A DNA stretch of 64,000 bases from Allacma fusca. Lineage: Eukaryota; Arthropoda; Collembola; Symphypleona; Sminthuridae. The notes under the pieces were generated by a model. The model saw only the letters and a list, made by a program, of their open reading frames with translations. It was not told the origin of the DNA and did no database searches. Both the position numbers and the translations under genes were made by a program. The DNA is taken from positions 78,231,067-78,295,066 of the forward strand of contig OX359245.1 of NCBI GenBank assembly GCA_947179485.1. The letters are read 5' to 3'. Numbering within the stretch: the stretch's first letter is position 1; each line of letters starts with the position of its first letter. Positions 1 to 10,776 of this stretch are shown in pieces.

Positions 1-125
1 CCGGAATCATCATCTTTTAGCAATAAAGTATGAAAACAACTACGGGGTTTGTGAGTAATAGCATGCAGGAAAGCAGATTAAACTCCACATCCAACAAAAC
101 GATCTCAAAATATATTTATACAAAA

Positions 126-1671
126 ATGGAAATCACCCGGGCACCAGCACTCATTTCAGCTGAGGTGAAATTGCGTACTTTATTTAAATCAGTAAAATCC
201 ACCCTACAAATTTTCAGATACTTCCCATTAAGTTTTAATAAAATTTTTCAAATATCCACTAAACGGCTTTCCAGCTCGGGAATTTGGTCATACTTTATCT
301 TATTTTTGATCATTCAAATGGCCGTAACTCACGGAATTGTTTACAAGGTTTTCGTAAAATCTCAGAATCTGACGTCTATGGAGACCGTTACTTACACTAT
401 GATGTTACTGATCCTTGATACAAGCGCAATCACACTCAGGGTTTTCAACATCCTTCGAAGGCAGAGAATTGCAAACTTTTGGCGTTTGAATTGCCAATCC
501 CTCGATTCAATCTTTAAGTTAAATACCAGCTTTCACGTCCATAGTTCAGCATACAAAAATATGGAAACGTTTGCTCAATCAAATTGTCAACACGGAGGTT
601 ACTCTTATTGTGTATTGTTTACTTCGTCGTATGCAGCTTGTTAGGCCTCGGAGCGGCTATTTACGGCGCCAAAAAGTACAACAACGGGGCGAATACAGCC
701 TGGACCTTGTATCTATCAGCGCAGCAAATTGTCTTTAGTATTGGATCTGCCACCCGTTTTGCATCCATCTTGTATATGACTTTGTTCTTGCAATTATATT
801 CAACAGGATTCTCAATTATAGCAACTGAGTTGGAGGTATCTGCAAAATTAATTAATCCGGGGAATGTGGATTTCAAAGCGGGGATTCCAACACAACGATG
901 TCAGCATAATTGCGAACATAAACGCGTTTTAGCGAGAATCGAAAAAAAACTTGAAAGCTTACAACGTCATCGAGGATCTATATTCAGAATTCAGTCTTCA
1001 CTTTAGCGACGAACTTATTTTTTCATATATTGTTGTCCACACTACTCGTCTCTGCGCTCGTGTTCTTTGAAATGTACTACATCATTCATGCAACACGAGC
1101 ACACTACATACATTAGTTTTGGGTTTAAAACAAGTTTCTCGCCCTCCTAGCTCACAAAGTAGTAAAATAAAACAAATATTAATAAATAATAAGATTTTGA
1201 TTTTCCTGAAAAAATCTAATATTTTTTGCCGTTGCTTCTTATGTGTGATTGGGTTCAATCGTTGGCTCCCCACATACAAGTGGCTAAAATTTCGTAATGC
1301 GTAATTACGTAGTTTTTGGGCTAATTATACTAATAAAGCAAAATTAGGAGCTCGAATCTTTACTGTTTTCGTGTGATTGATCTGATTGTGATTGAAAAAG
1401 TAACCTCTGACTTTGTTTGTTTTGATACTTGCAGCCGGAAACTCTTGTTTTAAAGTTATCAACTGAACCACCGCTGATATCTTCAGGCCATTTCTTCATT
1501 TTGGATAGAAATACTCTAATAACAGTAAGATTAGTTGCTTTTTTGTAGTAACATTTAAAGAATTAAATAAAACTCAGAAAACACTGATAATTACGATATT
1601 ATTTCATACAGATTTTGGGAACTGTAACCATGTACGTCTTAATCCTTTTCCAATTTCAAAGTATGAAGTAA
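126..1671 (+). pseudogene. Gustatory receptor pseudogene, A-type copy 1 (A1)
   Basis: Remnant of a 7-transmembrane chemoreceptor. I place the start at ATG 126 because the A-type fragment at 42394 begins at the same point. The reading frame runs from 126 to about 575, shifts frame between about 566 and 584 (continuing with a hydrophobic stretch containing YFVVCSLLGLGAA), shifts again near 900, has an in-frame TAG at 930-932, and shifts once more near 1030. Two short downstream exons remain clean: 1435-1524 (acceptor gcag, donor gtaaga; encodes GHFFILDRN) and 1612-1671 (encodes TMYVLILFQFQSMK then stop). That last exon carries the TYxxxxxQF-type ending that defines insect Gr proteins (7tm_7). 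At least four lesions make it a pseudogene unless the assembly is wrong. It is the first gene of the A-B tandem unit. Confidence 0.75.
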
Positions 1672-2493
1672 ATAAAACCTTTAAATTATTTAATTTAGCC
1701 GTATCAATACTGCGTCATAAAGTGCTCATCGTTTGTTGCAAGTGAAGAACATTTTTGAACTTTTGTCATATTAATTGCGAGTGCCGCTTTACGAAACGTT
1801 CCACCAGACATTGATTGAATGATATAGCTGGAAGTTGGCCAATTTCAATACAATTTTGTGGTGTCACTCATATATATACACATTTAGAACGAGTAAGGTA
1901 TAAAAAATTCGAAAATAATAAAGTTTCTCATGTTTGCTCTTAATAAATGTTAATAGCTGTAAATTATTAATATTTATATAACCTTGATAAGGTCGGAAAT
2001 CTATCTATATATGTGAATCATTGTATAAAATATGTAAAACTTGTTTCGACGACAACTTTATTCTAATAGCAACGATGTTTGTTCATATCCCTACTACTAA
2101 TATATGATGTGGACAAGTTATGAAAAACTGGATAGAAATCCCAAAGTACCGGAGACAGAATAATGTTTAATAAGTCATTTGAACGGCCGTGGTAGTCCCG
2201 AAAATTGCTTCGCTTCCTTAGGCTATACCCGTTGTAATCATTCGTGTTCTGTAATAGCTCGATTTTTATCAAAATTCTCAAGTAACAATTTTGACTCATT
2301 TTTACTGCAGTTTCAGAAAATGATGCGTAAATACAATTGGTTGAAATGTTTACTAAGTTTGCATTTCCGGGGGGAAAAGGTGATTTTCTAAAATATCCAT
2401 AATTAAAATACTTATATTAACAATTAAATCGGTTGTGAAATAGTTAATCCGGAGAAATGGTATGATGGTTTGAATTAATTGTTTACTAAATAT
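1672..2493. other. Non-coding spacer between A1 and the MITE
   Basis: No gene seen. The stretch near 2305-2445 (around 'aatacaattggtt' and 'aaaggtgattt') has clear homologues near 36840-36970 and 59985-60060, so it belongs to the A-B tandem unit. Confidence 0.5.
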
Positions 2494-3296
2494 TAGGCAT
2501 GATATTATCGTTTATTTTTAAACTCTCGTTAATATCGATATCGTTTATTCAAAAATTCCCGATATAAATTTTGAAGGACGATATGCACGATAAAATTTTA
2601 TACCGTAAAAACATGGTGGGTACTATAAAAAACAATGAAATTTCTTAAAGTGGTTACACGTACCAGGTATATGTACAAATAACGTGAAATTCATTTTTTG
2701 GTGTATATTTAAGAAATATTATTCGGAAACCAAAATTTACTGTTATTGCAAAGATACCTAAAATCAATTGATATTAACAGTTTTCATTAAAGTATAAAAT
2801 ATACACGTGCAACCCCGTCACTGTATCCTCGTTTAGAATTATTATTATGTATTATTATTAATAAATTATCTCAATAATTAGTGGACTCGTTTCGGCAAGT
2901 TTTTTAAAATGTGTCAGGAGTAATATAGATATTCCACGCAAATTTCCAGCTCTGTAACATTTGTAAAATGGTAAATTTGATACTTAAAAAAGATGGATTA
3001 ATGGCGGCTTACGGTTTGCTAACAATTGTAGGCTGGCGAAATATTGTTGCTGTTCTTAAATAAAGTACAGTGCAACCAAACAGTGTAATAGTGAATTTTT
3101 AATGGTTCCAGCTTTATGATCCAGGACATTTTGGCTATGGACATACAGTTTCACACGATTATGGCTAATTTGTGCGATACCTTATTGTGACGATATGTCG
3201 TTTGAAAAAAACTAAAATTATCGTAAAATATCGTTCGTCAAAAATGTACGATATTAACGAGAATATCGTATCGTTATATCGTTAATATCATGCCTA
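2494..3296. mobile_element. hAT-like MITE 1 (ATATCG-rich)
   Basis: 803-bp element with short inverted ends TAGGCATGATAT / ATATCATGCCTA. It is flanked by an imperfect 8-bp duplication (CTAAATAT at 2486-2493, CTTAATAT at 3297-3304; 7 of 8 identical). The interior is dense in ATATCG/CGATAT words near both ends and has no transposase frame. The paralogous tandem units near 37015-37030 and 60120-60135 read straight through the site, so they act as empty sites. Assignment to hAT rests on the 8-bp duplication and non-autonomous structure. Confidence 0.65.
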
Positions 3297-3304
3297 CTTA
3301 ATAT

Positions 3305-3870
3305 ATTTGCTTTTGTTTTTACAATTTCAAGATAAATTTCAAAATTAATTTAATACCCAAAGTATTACGAAAATTGCTATTGCTCACAGAAATTCAGATC
3401 CAAGTTGTGATAATTTATTGTCTAACATCATCAGTATGAACACGAGTTATCAAAGTCAGGATAATATTTTCCTAGATTACCTATCGGTTTAACGCGCTTA
3501 AATTTAAGTTTAAAAGAAATACTACGTCCAATTCAGAAAAGAAATAGCTGCTTGTCAATTAGATTTCTCCAGAAGTATCCATTTTGCATTTAGGTTTTAT
3601 AATTTAATTGAAGAATACATTTACATGATACTATTATTACGACCAATTTTAGAAATGTTAAATATGGAATACTTAAATCTGATTACAAAACAAAATCGTT
3701 TTCATAGTAGCAGTTTAACAGTGCATTTCAAGCCTTGCCCGGAGACGAATTTATTCCACACTCGATTATTGCTATATGAACTAAAGAAGACGAAATAGGG
3801 AATTCCATATTCAGTCGCTTCAATCAGCTCCCTATTTGATTCGGTTTGAAAAGAAAGATTCCGCATGAGT
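3305..3870. other. Upstream region of receptor B1
   Basis: No gene seen. The last 200 bases match the regions before B2 (about 37560-37773) and B3 (about 63640-63902), for example the 'cagtttaa' plus 'gccctg/gcc' and 'gacgaatt' stretches, so promoter-proximal sequence was duplicated with the gene. Confidence 0.45.
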
Positions 3871-5197
3871 ATGTTGCGTCCCACTGATTTGCATCTATAC
3901 CTTCAGTTGTCGAAATTAGCAACGAAACTGTACGTTCTGCCTTTTGATCTCATTTTGAAGGATGGAGAAAGGGTTGAGATGCGGAATGGTAACAAAAGGC
4001 GTAAAATCATTTCCTTTGCCTTGTTTTTGTATGGGGCTTTGCGAGTATTCGTCGCTTGGTATTTCTTCATTGTGAAAATCTTGGCCAATAACGGTTCATC
4101 ATCTGCGCATGATGTTGCTCTTCATGCTGTATTTGTATTTACGTTTGCCTATGCAGTTTTTATTCAATTTCTGATGTTTGTTATAAACGGTGATGTCACG
4201 GTAACTATCTTTAACTTCACATTCCTTGAAGATGAATGGAATTTGAAATTGAAAGGTAATTTGTGATATTTAAATTTATCGTTTATTAAAGTCGTATAAT
4301 ATCTTATAATTACGTGGGTGAATGCTAATAACATCCAACAGGGTCACGTTCAATTTTTAAGTTGAATAAGCAATTTACAAGTCGAGAGAAGTTTGCGATT
4401 TCGATGCCATACACAGCTATTGTACTTTGTACGATTTTGGGAACTCTATCGGCCATTTTCTGTACACAACTCCATCTCTACCAGTTGCTTCACAAGTCCT
4501 TACAGAACCCCTACACATTTACTATACTTTGGCTGCAAGAATTATTCCTGGAATATATGTACACGTTGCCGGCAGTAATGTTTTCGATCAACTGTATTTT
4601 AGTTTTTCAAAATGTGAACACAGTATTGCGTCAGGTAGTAGAATCATTTAGGTGAGCCCACGCAAAATGTTTGTAACACATAATTTTGTAGACATGTTTG
4701 CTCATTCTTTCAATTTCCATAGAGATCACCACACCAAAAGTATTGACCCGATGGAAATTATTTCAAAATGTGTTGCTACTCAGCTGGTTATTCAAATATT
4801 TAATGATGGTTCCTCAACAGCTCTGTATATTTACAAACTGGTTTTGCTATTGATTTCCGTCATGACCGGTTATGGATCCATCAGATCATTTTCTTATAAT
4901 CTTCCTGTGGCTCTATTCTTGATTTCCATGTCAATATATGCGTGTGTGATTTTTGTTGCTGGGTTCGGGAATGCATTTTCTTTGCCAGAATTCACAAAGG
5001 ATATAAAAATTATGCTGACGTCCAGGATAAAATTCACGAATATTCGGGAAATGTTCTTTTGTAAAAAAAGGATTGCTGCAGTTATTCCTGTTGGTGTCAA
5101 AATTGGTCCATTTAATGCAATTGAACGGGAGTCTACCCCAATATTTTTGGATTTCGTAGTGCGAGGCGTAACCTCTCTTTTACTTGGAATTAATTGA
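3871..5197 (+). CDS. 7-transmembrane gustatory-receptor-like protein B1
   Basis: Three exons: 3871-4255, 4342-4651 and 4723-5197 (385, 310 and 475 nt), with GT-AG introns (donors gtaatt, gtgagc; acceptors acag, atag). They encode 389 residues. I chose ATG 3871 rather than 3865 because B2 and B3 both begin with ML-P-DL at that point. Seven hydrophobic segments are visible: two in exon 1 (around FALFLYGALRVFVAWYFFIV and VFTFAYAVFIQFLMFVI), two in exon 2, three in exon 3, the last being FLDFVVRGVTSLLLGI. Size, topology and tandem arrangement fit arthropod chemoreceptors in sensory neurons. There is no TYxxxxxQF ending, so it is a divergent Gr-like family. The ligand cannot be inferred. The Polinton sits 172 bp after the stop. 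Confidence 0.72.
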
Positions 5198-5369
5198 AAA
5201 ACCTGAGTGAAGCTTCTATCCATATTCGCAAATTTGCATGTCTTGATGATGATTCCAGTGTTGCCTGTATGTTGTAATTCTTTGTGGTCAATCTGACTGT
5301 ATTTCTTTGAAGTTTTATTTGCAGGTTAGTTGGAATAATATAGCTTGCACCTGTAAGTACGATGTAATG

Positions 5370-5543
5370 AGTAGTAGTGTTTAAGCACGTTATGCAAGAA
5401 ATCAATAAATCGATCGATAATCAATAAATCGGTCTAAAATCAATAGTTTATTGATTATCGATCGATTTATTGATTTCTTGCGTAACGTGCATGAAGGGTC
5501 CCGTGTTGAGGAACTGGAGGGAGCAGAGCTCCCTTTAGAGTTT
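5370..5543 (+). repeat. Left terminal inverted repeat of the Polinton
   Basis: 174 bp, inverted match to 29708-29881 with a handful of mismatches (for example cgatcgat versus cgaccgat, and taacgtgc versus taatgtgc). It contains a large palindrome: two arms of roughly 45-48 bp built from 'aatcaataaatcgatcg' run from gcacgttatgc near 5385 to gcgtaacgtgc near 5492, around a loop of about 15 bp. The single-stranded end could fold into a long hairpin. Confidence 0.93.
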
Positions 5544-5684
5544 GAAGGGAAATGTATGGGGTGGCGCCTGCGTGTATATACATACGGCATTAACTGTGCG
5601 TAGGGTGCTTTGAAGTATCACATTGAGCATTAGTTTATAAAGTTGATTTATTGAAATAAAAATCGGGTGCAACTCGCAAGCTCG
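5544..5684. other. Spacer inside left TIR
   Basis: No gene seen. One GAAGTATCA word near 5613 may be an outlying member of the adjacent repeat array. Confidence 0.4.
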
Positions 5685-6015
5685 GAATACGAATACACAT
5701 GAAGTATCATTCGGAAGTAAACAAAACAAAACTGAAAACATGTACACATATAAAATATCATTCCAGAATACGTATACGCATGAAGTATCATTAGTAAACA
5801 AACCAAAACTGAAAACGTACATATGAAATATCATTCATCAGTTCAGACAGAATACGTATACACATGAAATATCATTTGAGAGTAAACAAAATAAAGTAGA
5901 TAACATGTACACATATGAAATATCATTCATGAGTTTAGACAAAATATGTATGCACATGAAAAAACAAAAGTCGAAAACACGTACATACAAGAAATATCAT
6001 TCAGTTCAGTCATTA
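5685..6015. repeat. Subterminal tandem repeats with GAARTATCATT iterons
   Basis: Four diverged copies of an 80-90 bp unit (starting near 5685, 5766, 5850 and 5941). Each starts like gaatacgtatacacatgaa and usually carries two GAA(A/G)TATCATT words spaced about 35-50 bp apart. Position just inside the left TIR and regular spacing suggest a protein-binding array (origin, enhancer or packaging), but a plain minisatellite is possible. I see no equivalent array next to the right TIR. Confidence 0.7.
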
Positions 6016-6235
6016 GATTGGAATATATATGTATATATGTGAGTGTGAACGGTAAATGTGTAAAAATACTTCAATATAAAAAAGTTTGTAAAATTGAATC
6101 TCAAATAATTAATGTAGTCTTGAATCTCCTTCCCTTTTGTTTTTCTTGAGCTGAAATTGTAAACAAAAACAAAAATAAGAAACTTTTAAAAACATGACAT
6201 ACGTGCAAGCCATTGCAAATGCAGCTACCATTTGA

Positions 6236-9038
6236 TCATTCCTTTTGGGAATGAACTGATGAACGAGGAGTCTCAGAATGCGACGAATCGCTCAGCAAGG
6301 ACCCGGCCTTTGATCCTTGCTGAGATCTTTTAGCTCGTCGTCTCTGGTCATTTCTCTTCTGAGTTTTGCTCCGGTGCGCTACGCCGGAAGCAAACTCGGA
6401 GCCAGCTTTTGATCGTAGCTTGGCTCGTTCCCTCTCAGCTTGCCTCTTAGCAGTTTTGCTAAGCTTTTGCCCGTCAGAATATTTGGATGAATGATTGCTG
6501 CCACGGGCAGGAGCATCCACAGATTTCGGAGGATTGCCTGGTTCTTTTGGGGTGCAGGCAATAGCGCTGACAACGGAATACGTATGAGATTTCGGCATTT
6601 CCATAATGCCGGTCTCATACGCATCCTCATCTCTATAAGCGCCAAGTGTCCTATAGTACACATTGTCTTTGGCCGGATACGGAACAAGTGTGCCTGCGTC
6701 AGGACCGGGAAGACCGTCCGAGTCCTTAAAATAATGGCGATAAAAATAGTGTTGAAATGGGAAAATAGTATATAAGTCTACATGTGGGGTAAAAGAGAAT
6801 AAATACTCACATTTGGATTCCTTCTGCTTTTAAACAGAAGTATCGGATCTGCAACTTGAAAACCCTCGCGCTGAACAAGGGACAAGTGTGCAGAAGCCGA
6901 GGCAAATTCTTCATGGGAAAGAATATTGCCTAACTCTTGCCCGTGAACACGAACAAGAGTATCGCCGGAATCCGGTATCGGACATCGGCACTTTGGCACC
7001 CATCTCTCTGCGATGGTCATGCTCTATATAAGAGAGTGAAATAAAAATTAAACAAGCGGATTCGGGAAAAACAATCATGTAAATAGTTAGAAAATAATTA
7101 TAAAATAATTACACAGTCATAGAAGCTCATTCCATAACTTGTTGATCGGGTAAGACCAAGAGTGGTCTTACAGCAGGAAGCTCTGGTAATCAGAACTTGA
7201 CCGACTTCTTGTAATAAAATATAAAATTTTATTTTGAGCATATACAATGCTCGGAGGGTAAGCAGGAAGCGCTTGGACATCATCCACGCTTCGCATCCTG
7301 GTGTGGTGGTCTCTGAATCCTCCTCCCCTTCAGAATCATCGTCTGAAAGGTCGTCTACGGTACTCGTAGTACTCGTAGAAGCGGATTTAGGTTTTCGGCT
7401 CGTACTAGTGGTAGAAGTAGCCAGTGATTCTTCCACGAAACGCATTGAAACTTTTAATTGTTTCAAGGTTTCGACATTTTCTTTTCCTACCCCGTAGACA
7501 ATGTGGAGCTTATTTGCTCGACCATTGTCTCCATGGATAATGAAATCCAGTTCGGGGAGAACTAAAAGAAATCGAAATATTACTACATAAAAAGAACAAG
7601 ATTATTCTAAAATTGTGTGTAAGTAATGAAAAAACTTACGCATCTCGTTGAAGTGAGATGCAGAAATGTAGTTGGATGGAAGATTCACAACTACAGGACG
7701 CTGATGCCCAAATGTCCGAGACTTAGTAAACTTCAAAGGAGTTTCTATGTCAAACGGATTAAGTGGGCACGCAAAAGATGAACTGGTAAAAGGACCCAAG
7801 TTTAAGGTCGGGTCGTCGACAAGAGACGCTTGAACTCTCTTGGACGTGCATTTAACCATGTACTTCTCCAAATCAAGGAGAGTAGTACTGCTGGTTATGC
7901 TGGCGAATAAGTCATCTGCTAAAGCAGCAGAAGACATGGGGTCAACTGTTGAAATAAGAAAATAGAAAGTAAAAACCTTAGATTTTACTGGTTAAGACTG
8001 CGAACATAAACCTGAAATGCTTTTGATAAAAAGAAATGTTGTATAGATGTACGATGGATTATTTTGGTGTTTTTGTAGAACATTTGATTTTCCAAGTATA
8101 ATATTATCTACACCATTATTGCAGTTTTACTGTTCATGTACTCAGCAAAAGCCAAAAATGTAGTGATATATTCAACCTTCGTGTTTTTTCTCTTGAGACA
8201 ATAACTAAAAGCCAGGGTAAATACATTCGGTAAATTCAAAGTGTTTGAACATAAGTATCCTGTTTATAGAGTTAACAAAATTAGGATTTCTAGGATTTTA
8301 AAATCTAGGAACCGTAATTTAATAACTCTATATACAGGATACGTATGTTCAAACACTTTGAATTTACTGAATGTATTTGCACCAACTTTCAGCGATTGTC
8401 TCAATCGAAAAAACACGAGAGATGAATATATTACTGCATTTTTGGGTTTTGTTGAAATACATGAACAGTAAAACTGCTATAATGGCGTAAATAATAATAT
8501 ACTTGGAAATCAAATGTCCTTGTATGAGTACTTGTTTAATGACTCGATCAAACAAGTACTCAATTCATAACATAATTTATTATGAAACCTGCACATATTT
8601 CAAAAGTAATTATATACTGCATGGGAAACAAAACAAGTATAACATATATAAAAAAGACCTCTCATACTTGTATTAGACGCGTCAGTGTCGTAAAAAACGC
8701 CGGCAATGTCCACGCGTTTTCCGCCCGTTGGCTTAAACCACAGCGTATCTGGGTATCTCTTGAATCTGTGGTAGTGCCGGCCTGTAATGGGGAAGACACG
8801 GGGTTGAGCAAATGCATTTCCGGTTTTTTCTACTGTAGAAATTATCATTGCCGGGACCATATTAAGGTCATAGTCCAGCTCAGTGAAGAGATCCGATTTT
8901 AGTTGGTCGAATCTCATGTTCCACTGCTCAGCATTGGGGAATCTTGTGGGGATCAAAACATTTCGAATTCGAAACTCGGACAAAAAATTATCAACGGGTT
9001 TATTAAAGATTCCCTTTTGACTCCAAAAGGTCTTGTAA
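6236..9038 (-). CDS. Multi-exon Polinton gene of unknown function (5' end not found)
   Basis: Five exons join in phase on the minus strand: 8668-9038, 7640-7945, 7246-7561, 6811-7021 and 6236-6724, together about 564 codons. Donors are gtatga, gtaagt, gtatat (weakest) and gtgagt. The first exon listed starts mid-codon, so an upstream exon is missing; a short one near ATG 9213 is possible but its donor is weak. I recognise no domain. Visible features: a Ser/Thr-rich then acidic linker (VDDLSDDDSEGEEDSE) in the 7246-7561 exon, and a very basic, Ser-rich C-terminus (KTAKRQAERERAKLRSK, then QKRNDQRRRAKRSQQ). This could be a nuclear, nucleic-acid-binding protein. The 722-bp first intron holds a foldback MITE. 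Confidence 0.55.
8080..8518. mobile_element. Foldback MITE inside an intron of the Polinton
   Basis: Two arms of about 200 bp (8080-8290 and 8308-8518) are inverted copies with roughly 85 percent identity. They meet at a palindrome around 8299 (tctaggattttaaaatctag). Outer ends read acatttgatt and aatcaaatgt. No coding capacity. It lies wholly between the exons ending at 8668 and starting at 7945, so splicing would remove it. No clear target duplication was found. Confidence 0.75.
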
Positions 9039-9643
9039 CTAAAATAAATAAAAAAACAAAAAATATAGCAAACATAACAAGGAAGATGAGAGGGGGAAAA
9101 GAAGAAAAGCAAAGCAAATTGATGTGCGTAATATGACTGGATATGAATTTATGCTCAAAAGTTAAATGCTTAATAATTACACCACACATTTTGGATTTCG
9201 CATTTTCTTATTGACATGCTTTTAATCCTGACTTAGCTCAAAAGTAACAATGTTATCATAGAACAGCATAATGTGCATATTTTTCATATACATATATAAA
9301 TATACATGTATATACAGTTTATAGAGCCAGTCCGAGACCTCTTGGTTATGTTATTCAACGAAAGTTTATAGTGTGAACTCAGGTTTTCGCCAGTTCCCAC
9401 GACCTCACCACCTGAAACAATCAGTGGCACGTGCGCAAGATTTTGGAAAGCGATACGGTTGCGTGACCTTTGAAACGTATGTATTCTAGCAGAATTAAAT
9501 AATGGGAATTGTTTTTAAAACCGTTCTCACGACCCCGTCCAGTTTTACCCCGCCAGTTCTAACGGGTATAAAACCGAGATCGGTGAAAAGGACTTATTCA
9601 CTTTAAATCTTTCCTCAGACTTGATCTCTCTTGCTCGAGCAAA
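9039..9643. promoter_or_regulatory. Divergent intergenic region between the unknown spliced genes
   Basis: Lies between the minus-strand five-exon gene and the plus-strand gene at 9644, so probably holds both promoters. It contains the 20-mer gtaatatgactggatatgaa at 9128-9147, repeated at 10690-10709. A block at about 9185-9275 (attttcttatt, tgttatcatagaac) resembles 24670-24765. A TATA-like ctataaac on the minus strand lies near 9315-9323. Confidence 0.45.
9566..9573 (+). promoter_or_regulatory. TATA box for the 9644 gene
   Basis: gtataaaa lies 71 bp before the start codon, leaving a short 5' leader. It is the clearest TATA element on the plus strand of the provirus. Confidence 0.6.
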
Positions 9644-10432
9644 ATGGCAGAATTTCTGGACAAACGAATGATGGCGGCAGGTTCGAAGGCAAAGTCAGAG
9701 TTGCAGAGACTACGACCCAAGTTAAAACCATATAGTCGTTTATCTGCGGCTCCGCAACCTGATGAAAATCCTGACATTACTACTACATGGGCTTTCTATG
9801 AACATCCGACTGAAGCCTTCATGGTATGGGTTTCTTTTCTAGAATTCGTTGGATATTCGTACCATAAATTATTCGTAAAATATTTTATTGTAAAAAAATC
9901 AATGTTATTATAGATCGACTTTGACATTGCGGCTCGCGTTGGATGGAACCGATACCACCGGTGTTTTTTCTACTACTTGGGTAGAAAGACCAAGACCGGG
10001 ACTGTTACGAGCGTTAAATTCTCCCAGTACGAGGGCACGCAGATTCGCGAATTTATCTCGCAAATTCTGGACCAGGTTGCGGTGCATCCCACCACTGGCA
10101 AGGCGTTCAATGACCTCATTCCGTATTTTGACAAGAACCCAAGTCGAGCTCACGTCTCGATGGAATACGACAAAAGGAGCGAGCTGTGGACCGACCCAGA
10201 TCTTCACCTGGACACTGTTCGTGTCCGCCTTGTGTTCAAGAGGGTAAGCGGGCAGTATGCAATTCTGCTCAACAATAAAGTCTCTGATGCAGTGTCAAAA
10301 CGACTAAAGAACTGGCAGGGGCCGCAAATGACTTTGGCTTTGCCCGCCGTTCGAAACCTGGAATCATTTCTCTCTGAAGTGACCATGCCTCCTCTCGAGC
10401 TCGACACTCAGCTTCAGGAAGATGAAGTTTGA
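9644..10432 (+). CDS. Spliced Polinton protein of 232 aa, unknown function
   Basis: Two exons, 9644-9823 and 9914-10432, separated by a 90-bp intron (donor gtatgg, acceptor ttatag, phase 0). The ATG follows a TATA box by 71 bp. The 232-residue product has no signal peptide or membrane segment. It has a basic N-terminal part, an aromatic stretch in the centre (WNRYHRCFFYYLG), then a mixed alpha/beta-looking body and an acidic C-terminus (LQEDEV). I do not recognise the family. It is transcribed away from the large minus-strand gene, and its 3' flank carries one arm of the internal inverted repeat. An early regulatory protein or a minor virion protein are both possible. Confidence 0.7.
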
Positions 10433-10524
10433 AAGTTTAAATAAGAATTGATTTATGCAGTGTACATGCTTGGTGTTTTAATGTGTTTTTAAGAAAGAAG
10501 TTGTTTATGTGGTGTTCGTGCTTG

Positions 10525-10685
10525 ATTATTAATATATAAATGTGTCAGTGCATTAGAATAATTACCTATTTTACAGTCTTAAAAAAATACAAAATATGAA
10601 AAAATTAAAAAAAGTGTAAATATGTACAAAAAATGTCATTGTCTTTGTTTACTTCATTTCCATATGCGCATCTGTAATTACTCAT
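10525..10685 (+). repeat. Left arm of the internal inverted repeat
   Basis: About 160 bp matching 17290-17450 in inverted orientation, with small indels. Shared blocks include gtgtcagtg.attagaataa, gtaaatatgtacaaa and catttccatatgcgcatctg. It lies in the 3' flank of the 9644 gene and next to the 3' end of the structural block. Confidence 0.85.
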
Positions 10686-10776
10686 GCATGTAATATGACT
10701 GGATATGAAATTCTTATAATGCGACGAGCGGTTTTAAAATTAGAAAAATTTATTCAGTTTTACAAGTCATACAATT

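Noticed and set aside
5685-6015. CRISPR-like array
   Set aside because: Units are diverged, without constant repeats and unique spacers, and the sequence is eukaryotic.
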